The position numbers and the translations under genes are program-made. A stretch of 64,000 bases of DNA, from the NCBI GenBank assembly GCA_013339895.1, contig JABACO010000066.1, forward strand, positions 107,525-171,524. The letters are read 5' to 3'. Shown here one piece after another: positions 32,701 to 43,928 of this stretch. This DNA is from Ephydatia muelleri (taxonomy: Eukaryota > Porifera > Demospongiae > Spongillida > Spongillidae). Within the stretch, counting starts at the first letter, position 1. Every line of letters begins with the position of its first letter. Below the pieces are notes generated by a model. It had not been told where the DNA came from. It did not search any database and saw only the letters and a list, made by a program, of their open reading frames with translations.

Positions 32701-33282
32701 AATCAGCTTTTCTCTTAGTAACCCTGATCTCAGCTACCTCCGGATCAGTATTACGTCTCAAAAGCTCGGTTTTAAGATAACTTTCCGATGATGAATACTT
32801 CGACACGTACGGTCCGATAACATTCTAGACATAATTTATCCATTAGAAAACTCCTGCACTACTCTTTCATCATCCCAACATAACCATCCTTTAGCCAGAG
32901 TCACCAACGTGTCGGTGCATGCAACAGTCAACGAAGTTCCAAGCAGCATTCTTGTTCTTCACTCTAAGGCAGGACTCGAACATACTATGCAGTGGTTCAT
33001 CCCGATTGACATCCGGTAATTGATTCATAAAGACATTAAGTTACGTCGCGAGTATTACGTAAGGCTATATTTAGAAGTAAACAGCGTCCTGGAAAATCAG
33101 GACGCTGGAACAAAAATCTTTGACGACCCAGTGTAAGCGATAAACGCTTACGTCATGGTGGGTCTGGGTACGAGACTAGGCAAGTAGACCTGCAGCTAAT
33201 ACACTATGTGTATCCATCGCCTACTACATCCAGAGATTATACCGTATTTTCTCCGCTAATTCTACAGCTCAAAGTGTGATAG
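32701..33282. other. Unique CpG-richer stretch with hairpins
   Basis: Present once. It holds a perfect hairpin CAGCGTCCTG/CAGGACGCTG at about 33084-33109, a TAAGCG/CGCTTA hairpin near 33134, and TCTGGGTACGAGACTA near 33173, which is the inverse of the TAGTCTCGTACCCAGA terminus at 46359. Probably the remains of a TIR element. No gene. Confidence 0.45.
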
Positions 33283-33646
33283 CGTCGCCCGATCGATCTT
33301 ACGCGAATACAGTGTCGACAACCACGCAGCCCTGCATGTAGATGGTATGTCGCGTCACGCTGGTACATGCATATCTATGGTACGCGTAAGAGGGAACCGT
33401 AGCGCGATGCACCTTATGTCGCTCTATCCTCCCTCGTCAATCGGAGAGCGTTGGGTATAAACGTGCGTACACGACACGACACAAGCCATGAACAGTATGT
33501 GTTTAACCCTTACAACGCAACTGAAATGCACTCGCTTCTACTGTACTGTGAGAAACACTAGCTAAGACAATATACTTCACACCATTTTCCCCACCCAGTT
33601 AAAACAATAATGGTTTACCTATTCTTTGGCTCCAACGTTTCCATGT
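33283..33646. repeat. Module beta, end of unit 2
   Basis: CGCCCGATCGATCTTACGCG onward, matching 49015-49437, ending CTCCAACGTTTCCATGTG directly before alpha. The homologous sites in 10542 and 38319 are preceded by the hAT element. Confidence 0.75.
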
Positions 33647-34859
33647 GTCGAGCAGTTTACTTGTGCACAACTTCTAGGTCACGCGAGCGCTTCTATCACG
33701 TGAATGTGTAAAAATGACCCTTATTATAAAAAGTATCTGTTTTTTACAATAATTGATGTTATTATTTATCGTAAACTAAAAATGCAGCAACAATTTTTAA
33801 CGCCTCTCTCACCAGTGTATTTGTGTTACATATACAAATGACCTCTGTTTTTCACTGTTATTATTTCTCATTTCCTGTTAAACTAAAAATGCAGCAAAAT
33901 TTCCTCTCTCACTAGTGTAATTCAACTGTACTTGTGTTAGAGATCATCATTCTCTGCTTGTGTTCCGTACCATACTGCACTGCACCAAAGAGGTACCAGT
34001 ATTAACAAGTAAACTGATTGTACAATAATTAGAAATGTTCCAACTGATGTCATTTCCTCTTCCCTCCCTATTCCACCATATAGCATATCACACACCCTCA
34101 CCCCATATCAGATTGCTTCAAGGTTCATTGTGCACACTGCCAACAAAACCACACACAAACACAGAAAGCACAGCAATTACAAAACATACACACCCAAAAC
34201 ATACACATAGACACACATACACATTTTGACAGGGAGTGGGGCCATCTTCTAGGATAAAACCCAAAGCAGGACTTAAAACATCACTCCCATACCAGATTAC
34301 AACAGTTGTACCCAACACACAAAGTTCTATGTCCATCATTTGCTCTCCAGCCAATCTTCATGGTCTATGTCATTGTCAAGGAACCTTCCACTCTCCAGAC
34401 CTGCCATATCAAAACACATTGAGAAAATGTTGTATCATTACAAATCTGATGACTTGTAGGCATGTAGTATACATTGTAAAAGAAAGACTGGTGGACTGGC
34501 TAGACACATGACCCATCCTAACAACATGTACAGTCCAGATCTATTTTGAATAGTTCACAGTGCACATTTGCCACACACACATTTTGCAGCATGTTCACAG
34601 ACACTTAGACTGACACCCAAAGGTGTATAACCCTATTTAAACCACCAAACGCATGATCATATTTACACACATGTACCATGACAGCTGCAAATGTGGGTGT
34701 GTCTTTTACTGGGAATGTGAATCAGCCAAAGATGGTCACAGCTGAGCACATAAAACTATGTGATTGTGTATGTGTACATCATTAACTAATTCTACAGACA
34801 ATGACTTAGGAAATTATTTCCTCACTATATAACTGGGTTAAAGGCTCATTTGCACCCTG

Positions 34860-34913
<54 letters not shown>

Positions 34914-34980
34914 ACACACACACAGACACACACACACACGGTACAAACACACACACACACACACACTAACAACACACACA
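33647..34980. repeat. Module alpha, copy 3, with CA microsatellite
   Basis: Aligns with alpha copies 1 and 2; its first half is closer to copy 1 and its second half to copy 2. CA tract at about 34862-34960. The CACTA target site is empty here. No gene. Confidence 0.85.
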
Positions 34981-35350
34981 CTAACAACACACACAGCTCA
35001 TAGTCTTACTCTGTTCTGGCTTCACAAACAACTTAGTTTTGCATTCAAGGAAAGGGCTCCTGAATTGTACAAATTTTGTCCATAGTATTTTACAACTGAG
35101 GGAGTGGGTGCAGAGATAGTACCAGTACGAGTTAAATGTACTTATTACCACTCTCCCACTTTCATATTGGATGCCGATTGTTGTCTCTCCATCTGATGCA
35201 TTCAAAATAGTACTAATGTTGTGTTATCCACACATATGGGATGGTTGTATTTCCCATGCATGGTCCCAATGTGCTTTTTCAAACCAAAACTTATACACAA
35301 GCATGCATACACATCACACATACATATTGACATATACAGATCATAGATAC

Positions 35351-35396
<46 letters not shown>

Positions 35397-37016
35397 ACAC
35401 ACGCACACACATGCATGCAGACTGAGAGGGAGAAAGGAAAGATTCATAGCCATTTACACAAGAGATACACACACATACACGCGCTCGCACACACACGCAC
35501 GCACAGAACACTTACATGTATACTCTCACTTGGTACAGCCAACAACTAATGCTAGTAGTTAGTAGTCCTTGGTACAGCCAGCGAATATCGAATAGATGTC
35601 CTGGACTCGAGCTCGAGCCAGCTATACTAGAACTCTCTAGTACTCAGTGACTTAACTGTAATAGCGTATACGTATACGCTAAGCTAGCCAATGTACCAGT
35701 TAATTTATTGTGTTGCATGTAGCCATATATCCGTATCCATGGAAGCTACACTCAACAAGATGGCGCTAATTGAATCCTAGTCCTTGTGACCCAAAACAAT
35801 TTAAAATTCAAATGGCCAAAATCTATAATAGGTAAATTTTTTCAAATACCTCTAAAATAATAATACAACTGCATGATCTCTTATCCTGGAGGCCCACAAA
35901 ATCTGAATCTAAACTGGTGTAAGAATTATGAGCTGCAGAATACATTAATTAGGTGTGCAAAAGTTGGATTTCCATACATCTCTATGGAAAGTGGTGTTTT
36001 CACAAAAACTACAACCATTTACAATACAAAGCAGTTGTTTTTTGGTCTAAATCAAGGTCATATGTACATGAAGCAATGTTGATAGCCACAAAAGTGGTAC
36101 CCTATTAGACCTACGTTTATAATTAACAATCAAGTCTATGGGAGTTATCCGGAAGTATACGCGAATGTACAAACCGCAACAATTGTCAATTCCCTTTGAC
36201 CGCTCATTTCTGGATATGCTTTGACACTTACAAAACATGTAACCCTGCAGGTTCATGATAAACCATCCCTTGCAGTAAACATGTGCTGTTGTACAGCTGT
36301 ACCTCAATGATAGGCCAGTGATGCTGTAATGAATATAATGAGGTTATGTACCTCTCTTGGCATGGGCTTATGTATATGAATGCTTCTGAGTGACACATGT
36401 AAATCAGTTAAAATAAATATAAAAACTAGTCATCTGTGTGCCATTTGCCACACTTGATGCTTCAAAGCTTCTTGCACTTGGCCTCATGCCACAGCATGTC
36501 TGTTCGAGTACATGTGTAATGTGAGTGCATGTGCATTGTTTACGTGACCCGCCTCCTTCGATACAGAACATGTTATGTAATGATGGAATACGTTGTCTGC
36601 AGAGCATCTGAGCATGCAAGCAGAACACGAATATTAACTTATCACGATACAAATGATGGGTAGTTAATAAGCAACTGGCGTAACTATCAGCCACTGTCTC
36701 TTTGAACCCAGCTTCACATAGGTCTGCATCTCTGATCTATTCTGAGTAGCTATACTGGACCTACGAATTCAACATGCAATAGGTTGGGTTCATTAGTGGG
36801 TGGTGCAAAACACACATTTTAGCATTTAAGGCCTAATTTTAATGCTATAATTCTATTCCAAATACTGTGGAAAGCAGCCCGAGTCACCCAACTACATGAA
36901 TCACGTGATCTGAAGGACTAGCTGGGAGGGTGATAGTACTGAATCTCTCTACTGGGAGGAGGTGCTCTGTTCTGTGAATGAACATATTATGGTGTCTGTA
37001 ATCATCAGGGGGAGGA
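34981..37016. repeat. Module epsilon, copy 2
   Basis: Matches 18311-20387. CA run 35352-35400. Carries the same GCGTATACGTATACGC palindrome (about 35664). No recognised gene. Confidence 0.65.
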
Positions 37017-37466
37017 TATGACTGGTCCTCGAGGGGGAGTGTGGGGGAGACATGACTGGCGAGGGGAGTGTGGGGGAGACATGACTGGTGAGGGGGAGTG
37101 TGGGGGAGACATGACTGGTGAGGGGAGTGTGGGTGAGACATGACTGGTGAGGGGGAGTGTGGGGGAGACATGACTGGTGAGGGGAGTGTGGGGGAGACAT
37201 GACTGGTGAGGGGGAGACATGACTGGTGAGGGGAGTGTGGGGGAGACATGACTGGTGAGGGGGAGTGTGGGGGAGACATGACTGGTGAGGGTGAGTGTGG
37301 GGGAGACATGACTGGTGAGGGGGAGTGTGGGGGAGACATGACTGGTGAGGGGGAGTGTGGGGGAGACATGGCTGGTGAGGGGGAGACATGGCTGGTGAGG
37401 GGAGTGTGGGGGAGACATGACTGGTGAGAGGGAATGTGGGGAGACCTGACTGGTGAGGGGGAGTGT
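37017..37466 (+). repeat. 29-31 bp minisatellite, unit 3 array
   Basis: About 15 monomers. Both borders are the same as in unit 2: left GATATGACTGGTCCTCGAGGGGGAG (as at 20375), right GGGGGAGTGTCCCTGTGTTGATAT (as at 27095). In unit 2 the two borders lie 6.7 kb apart, so that unit has expanded or taken up foreign sequence inside the array. Confidence 0.9.
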
Positions 37467-37724
37467 CCCTGTGTTGATATTGATAAAGGGTGTGGCTATA
37501 AGTTGGATGCCCATATCATGTGTGGAAGATAATTGGGTCGTGTAATGCTCAGCTATCCAATAGCGTGGGTGAGGGTGAAGATTTCAAGCAATGGCACCCC
37601 TCTTCTACTACAACATGTACCTACACCAAAGGGTAAATGTGGCAGTACACCTGCATGCCACACTACAGCATACGAGGGAGGGAGATAAATTTCAACCCAT
37701 TGCAGGTACCACTCTGATACTCAC

Positions 37725-37835
37725 ATGAACAGATGCCAACGTTGTACGTGAGACCTCCATATATCTTCACAGAGAAGATGGTGCCCTGATCAAACACCTT
37801 GCGTGTCTGTTCCACAGTACATTGCATGACACATT
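37725..37835 (-). CDS. 111-bp cysteine-containing exon cassette, copy 3 (open)
   Basis: Same splice sites and phase as copy 2. Differences from copy 2 include Met for Thr after CV, Ile-Tyr for Met-Cys before GGL, and Thr for Lys after GGL. The Met-Cys change removes one Cys. Open frame; gene context unknown. Confidence 0.4.
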
Positions 37836-37965
37836 CTGGAACAGTAAGTAGAGATGTAATGCAAGGGGGAAGAGGAGGTGGGAGGGGCATGGGGAGAGGG
37901 GAGGGGCAAGAATCATAATGGGAAAGGCAGCAATATGGAGAGGGGAGGAGGACATGGTGCCAATC

Positions 37966-38318
37966 CAGGGGTGTGTTTAGCGAGTCTCTTGGGTGCTCGA
38001 GCACCCCTCCCCCCTCCCCCACCCTCCCCCCTCTGTCACATACATTGCTCCAACCTTATTCCTTGGCTTGTATACCATAAGCTGGAGAAAGGTGTCTATT
38101 GTCTTCCCTGTTTCCTTTATGCAGCATTGGCCTCCTGGAGGCAGTCCTATGACCACATTTCAAAAGGCAAAGAGTTGATTAGGAAGACATGCGACGTCCT
38201 TATTAGTATATACCGGAAGCAATAGATGAATTCTTTCCTCTTGATAATTGACCACACTTTGCATTAATCTTAGTATTTGCGATAAACCCTCCTCCCTCAA
38301 ATCCTGGATACATGCCTG
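37966..38318 (+). mobile_element. Internally deleted hAT element, copy 3
   Basis: CAGGGGTGTGTTTAGCGAGT to TCCTGGATACATGCCTG. Keeps the finger part (WLVYHKLEKG, LPCFLYAALASWRQSYDHISKG) but has also lost the C-terminal dimerisation motif that copies 1 and 2 retain. It occupies the same relative position as copies 1 and 2, so insertion preceded duplication of the units. Confidence 0.55.
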
Positions 38319-38640
38319 CACCCGATCGATCGTATGCGACGTCGCATCACGCTGGTACGTGCATATCTTATGGTACATGTGAGAGGGAACCTTATCTCTA
38401 TGCATCGTGTGTCCCCCTCCCTCGTCATCCGGAGGGCATTGGGTGTACATGTACGTGATGCAATGATCAAAACTACGTCCATGATCAAAATGCACCGCCT
38501 AAGAATGACAATGACACAACCAGAACAAGCCATGAACAGTAAGTGTTTAACCCTTACAATGCAACTGAAATACACACGCCTCTACATGAGAAAAACACTA
38601 GGCCAAAATATACTCACACCAATTGTTCCACACTGATCTT
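38319..38640. repeat. Module beta, copy after the hAT element of unit 3
   Basis: Matches 10542-10860, with a shorter start (CGTATGCGACGTCGCATCACG). No gene. Confidence 0.7.
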
Positions 38641-38689
38641 TGGCTCCAAAAATGACACACAACTGGACTTCAATCACGTGACTATTGTT

Positions 38690-40790
38690 AGAATTTGACC
38701 CAATATGTAATCGGGAATGTTCCAATGTCATTTCCTGTACTTCCTCCCTATTCACACACCATGTCAGATTGGTTACAAGTTAGACACACGAACACATTAT
38801 CCAGCGATGCGCAATAAGAAAGCATGCTGTAACCACAAAACCACACTATTAGAATGACAAAGTAAACAATGCTTGTTGGGTGTCTTGGAGACACAGTGAT
38901 GATGATTGTGATGACCTGTTGGATAGGATGAAAGACACACAGTGCTTCAACAGAGGAAGCCACTTACCATCCAATCTTGTGGGTGAGTATGACATGTAAA
39001 AGGAGGAATAAAGGTTTGGTTACATTTGGTGACATGCAGACAGTGAAAATGGGTGGGTATACACAACAGCTCCAAGTGTACACACACAGGTGTGCAGTCA
39101 TGGGATGGTGGGTGAACAAAAGCCTGAAACCTGAAAGAGATTGGTCTCGGGAAGGTGGGTTGCCAAAGTTACGTGCCACACTTACCCAACAGTTGCATGA
39201 GCGTCATGTCATCATCATGTCTACTGCGACAATGACTTCATGTCAGCTACACTCATCCTGAAGCTCTTGAGCTGGGCCCTTGTGGGTGAACTTTTCATAG
39301 AAGAACAATATGCAAGCTGAGTTTAGTTTTGCATCTTCAGTTGTACCTTACTCAACTATCATGTGTGTGTGTGTGGTGGGTGTGGGTGTGGGGTGGGGAG
39401 GGGGGGAGGTGGGAAGGAGCAGTGGGAAGGGGGTGGGGGTGGGGTGGGTGTGGGGTGTGGGGGTGGGGGTGATAACTGGCAGTACTGCCATGTATGCATG
39501 AAAAGTCAGACATGCTACCACCAAATGTTGTGGTTGTACAGTATGCAAATCCAACACATTCATCCTATGCATGTGTAATGCGGCCAAGTTTAATAGTAGC
39601 AGAGTTCCGTACAACCACAAGCACACTAATACAGACAGTCCATATACAAAAAAATACGGCAATATATAGTTTCACATGAATAGAGGGGTCAAAGGACTCT
39701 CAGATGCGCGTCTCTCTATGTCTGGAGATGCGCGACTGTTTACGTCATCATTACACATGCAATATTGTTACCACACACTAAGAATGGAGATTTGCTAGGT
39801 GGAGTTGACCTAACAACTCCTTGGCAACTGGTACTCAGCAGCCCAGCACACTAATACCCACATAACACCCCCAAAATCAAACAAGATGAGGGCAGATGAT
39901 GTCATGGTGATGCAATCAATGCCATGACAATGGACACCACATGCAAGATCAATCTATGCAAATGGTGCTTCAAGCTGTATCACCATGCACTAAATTAGTC
40001 TGCTGTAATGAAGTTCGATGAAACACAAACACACCATGCAGACGGACAAGATGCAGAAGCACAAGTGACACACACATCCCATATTCATTCTCATATATAC
40101 ACACCTCCAACCTTATAGCCTCCATTGCCCTCCATTATAACCTCTCCCCTCTGGCAAAGCTTTAGATACATCCCACTATTTAAGAATCTCAAGATGTCTC
40201 CCACATAGCTCTCACAAGCTCTGCCACATCTCCACTAGCATTCAGATTCCATCTCTCTGCGTCACAGCGTCCGTGTCAACTGGAGCGTCTCTGTGGAACA
40301 TGTGGATCCAAGCACTCCACATGTTTCCAATGTCATACTAAGATCAGTTCACATTGAAAGTAATGGGAAAGTCGGCAACAGCAATTCAGCTAGCCAGGGT
40401 TAGGGTTATACACCCATACACATGTATACTACATGTACACACACACACATACCTGCAAGTCATGTACTTCCATATTCTCATCATGTACTAGCTGTTAGGA
40501 CTGCACACACCCACTGGGGCATGCAACCCGACACCACCATTAATTAATAGACTTGGATTGGATATTGTTTAAAGTACTTAGCCCTAGTTAACCGATGAAC
40601 TGGGCTGCTATGGCATGCTAGATGTTCCTGTAGTGCACATGAGCAAGCCTGAGACAAGAGAGTAGTGACACTGGTGAGATTTTCTTTTTCTTTTAAAGCC
40701 CATTTCCTATACAAGGACAATGCAAAACTCTGGGTGGTGTGAGTGGGCGGTGCCATATCACCACATACGTACCGGTCACACCCCCAGACT
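38690..40790. repeat. Module gamma, copy 2
   Basis: Matches 10930-12660 and 50900-52920. Contains a G-rich tract (39361-39470) and a 182-bp inserted TIR element (39574-39755). Non-coding as far as can be seen. Confidence 0.65.
39574..39755. mobile_element. Small 182-bp TIR element with CATG target duplication
   Basis: The gamma copies at 11600 and 51838 read CCTATGCATGCAATATTG. Here 182 bases starting TGTAATGCGG and ending CATTACA are inserted, with CATG on both sides (39570-39573 and 39756-39759). The terminal inverted repeat is 7 bases (TGTAATG). No coding capacity; superfamily undetermined. Confidence 0.75.
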
Positions 40791-41197
40791 CATGCCAATG
40801 TCACATGGGATTAAGGATCATAATGTTGGATAATCCGGAAGTGATAGAGGTTAAATGCTAAACAAACTCCAAGGGTTTGAATGCCAGACACACAAATTCA
40901 AATACACAACCCATACATTAGATCACATACTACCATTTAGCTGATAAAATGATTAGCCAAAATGATTACATAACGAGTGTACATGGATGTGAATAATGAA
41001 TTCATGGAGCAACAACGTAGAAAAGATGAAGTTACAATTTGCTAGTCAGTTGCCCCATTTTGGTTGAGTTATTAATACCATGTATGAAGGACCAGATAAA
41101 TATAATACATTTATTTAATACTGGTAATTGACTGGCATAAAGAGAATTGTACAATTCTCAACACAGTTGACCATATAAACTTTAATTTCAATCATGC

Positions 41198-42076
41198 TCA
41201 AATATTTACACAATACTTCAATACAGTGTTAGTACCAAAATTAGCAATGAACACACTGCCATCTCTGGGATCTAGTGCAGTACCCCAGGGATTCTTCAGA
41301 TTCCCCACTGTGTGGATCTTGTTTCCCTCAGGATCATAGATGGAGAGACATTTGCCACTATTCTCAATGACAAGGCTGTAACCTTCATCATCAATGGCTA
41401 GTCCTATGGGACCATTAGGATCACCATACATTCTGACATACACACCTTCTTTGCTAAACACTTTGATAGTGTTTGAACCAAAAGCTGCAACATGAATGTT
41501 TCCTTGAGGGTCCAAGGCAAGACCCTGTGGATACTGAAAGCAATGATTGCCTGAGCCATTACCATCTATGGCCAATAACCAACCACCATTTTCATTGTAT
41601 ATTTGTATCCTATGGTTATTACGGTCAGACACTATCAGTTTGTTGTTGGAGTCAATGAAGACACCTACTGGCCACCTGAACTGTCCCTGACCTGATCCCT
41701 GCTGACCAAACTTATGAAGGAACTTTCCACTCGATGTCAGCTTCTGTACACGATGGTTGCCACTATCAGCAACATACAACACATCTCCCTTGATGGATAT
41801 ACCATTTGGATAAGTAAACTGACCTTCACCACTTCCCCTACTACCTATGGTATTCTTGAGTTAACCTGTTTGATAAAACACATAAATGCAGTGATCAGAG
41901 TTCCCTACATAGATGTCTCCATTGTCATGGATGGCTACACAATATGGCCTATTACACTGGATCACTTGTTGGGCATTACATAAGGTAGGGTTGTCACGTT
42001 TAGGCCTCACATCAAAGTCATTGGGACTATTGTGTACATGCTCACCATCCAATGTGACGAGGAGCTGGTGAGAACA
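41198..42076 (-). pseudogene. TRIM-NHL copy 3, truncated (end of filamin plus NHL only)
   Basis: Stop at 41198. The six NHL blades are present, preceded by only the last part of the filamin repeat. A TAA at about 41861-41863 replaces the Gln codon of TGQ. At 42071-42076 the gene ends and gamma sequence begins; both parents share AGAAC at the joint, indicating a microhomology deletion that removed RING, B-boxes and coiled coil. Variable residues are its own: RWP and SDRNN in blade 3, QYPQ in blade 4, ENSGK in blade 5, NPW and NFGT in blade 6. Confidence 0.85.
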
Positions 42077-43860
42077 ATTTGCAAGCTGAGTTTCATTTTG
42101 CATCTTCAGTTATATCTTACTCAGCTATCATGTGTGTGGGGGGTGGGGGAGGGAGGGGTGGGTGAGGGGGTGAGGGTGATAACTGGCATTACTGCCATGT
42201 ATGCATGAAAAGTCAGACATGCTACCACCAAATGTTGTGGTTGTACAGTATGCAAATCCAACACATTCATCCTATGCATGCAATATTGTAACCACACACT
42301 AAGAATGGAGACTTGCTAGGTGGAGTTGACCTAACAACTCCTTGGCAACTGGTACTCAGCAGCCCAGCACACTAACACACACATACCCCACAAAATCAAA
42401 CAAGATGATGTCATGATGATGCAATCAATGCCATGACAATGGACACCAGAAGGTGCAATGCAAGATCAATCTATGCAGATGGTGCTTCAAGCTGTATCAC
42501 CATGTACTAAATTTGTCTGCTGTAATGAAAGCTTGAAATTCCTATTGTCAGTTTCAGTGTGCAAGTAGGAATTTGGGTGTGACTGTACTTCACGTATCTA
42601 AAATCTAATTTTCAAAGATTTGCTATATCCACTCCACTATAAAACCATCCATACATATAGTAACACTTCAGATGGCTCAGATTCCACATATCACATGTGC
42701 ATACAGGTGATACAACACACCCTATGAGCATACAACCATATGTAAAGACAACATACTATATGTGCACAACACAAACACACCATGCAGATGGACAAGAGAC
42801 ACACTCCATGCAGATGGACAAGAGACACACTCCATGCAGAAGGACAAGAGACACACTCCATGCAGATGGACAAGAGACACACTCCATGCAGAAGGACAAG
42901 AGACACACTCAATGCAGATTGACAAGAGACACACTCCATGCAGAAGGACAAGAGACACACTCCATGCAGAAGGACAAGAGATATACATCCCATATTCATT
43001 CTCATATATACACACCTCCAACCTTATGGTCTCCATTGCCCTCCATTATAACCTCTCTCCCCTGGCAAAGCTCAAGCTACATCCCGCTATTTAAGAATCT
43101 CAAGATGTCTCCCACATTGCTCTCACAAGTTCTGCCATATCTCCCCTAGCATTCAGATTCCATCTCTCTGTCTCACAGCGTCCGTGTCAACTGGAGCGTC
43201 TCTGTGGAACATGTGGATCCAAGCACTCCACACGTTTCCAATGTCATACTAAGGATCAGTTCGCATTGAAAGTAATGGGAAAGTTGGAAACAGCAATTCT
43301 GTTAGCCAGGGTTAGGGTTATACACCCATATACATGTATACTACATGTATACACACACACACATACACACACACACCACACACACACACACACACACATA
43401 CATACACACACAGACACATACCTGCAAGTAATGTACTTCCACTTTCTCATCATGTGCTAGCTGTTAGGACTGCACACACCCACTGGGGCATGCAACCGAG
43501 GGAAGGGGCTGGGGACACCACCATTAATTAATAGACTTGGTTGGGATATATATTGTTTAAAGTACTTAGCCCTAGTTAACCGATGAACTGGGCTGCTATG
43601 GCATGCAAGACATTCCTGCAGACTCATGTCAATGCCACATGGGATTAGGGATCATAAACTACCATTCTGCCAATATAATGATTAGCCAAAATGATTACAC
43701 AACAAGTCTACATGGACGCGAATAATATTCATGGAGCAACAAAGCATTAAATATTAAGTTAAAATTGGTTAGTCCGTTGCCCCATTTTGGTTCAGTTATT
43801 AATACCATGTATGAAGGACCAGATAAATATAATACATTTATTTAATACTGGTAATTGACT
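42077..43860. repeat. Module gamma, partial copy 3
   Basis: Starts mid-gamma at the fusion with TRIM copy 3. About 235 bases (42530-42770) not present in the other copies are inserted near GTAATGAAAGCT, without recognisable TIRs. It also contains the expanded 26-bp array (42776-42985) and CA tracts (43350-43410). Confidence 0.6.
42776..42985 (+). repeat. 26-bp minisatellite, eight copies
   Basis: Unit CCATGCAGAAGGACAAGAGA plus CACACT, alternating with an AGATGGACAAG variant. Other gamma copies have only one or two units at this place (11898-11945, 40032-40060, 52110-52165), so the array expanded here. Cys/His frames on both strands are by-products. Confidence 0.85.
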
Positions 43861-43928
43861 GTGACTGGCATATAGAGAACTGCATTTCTCAACACAGCTG
43901 ACCATATAAACTTTAATTTCAATCATGT

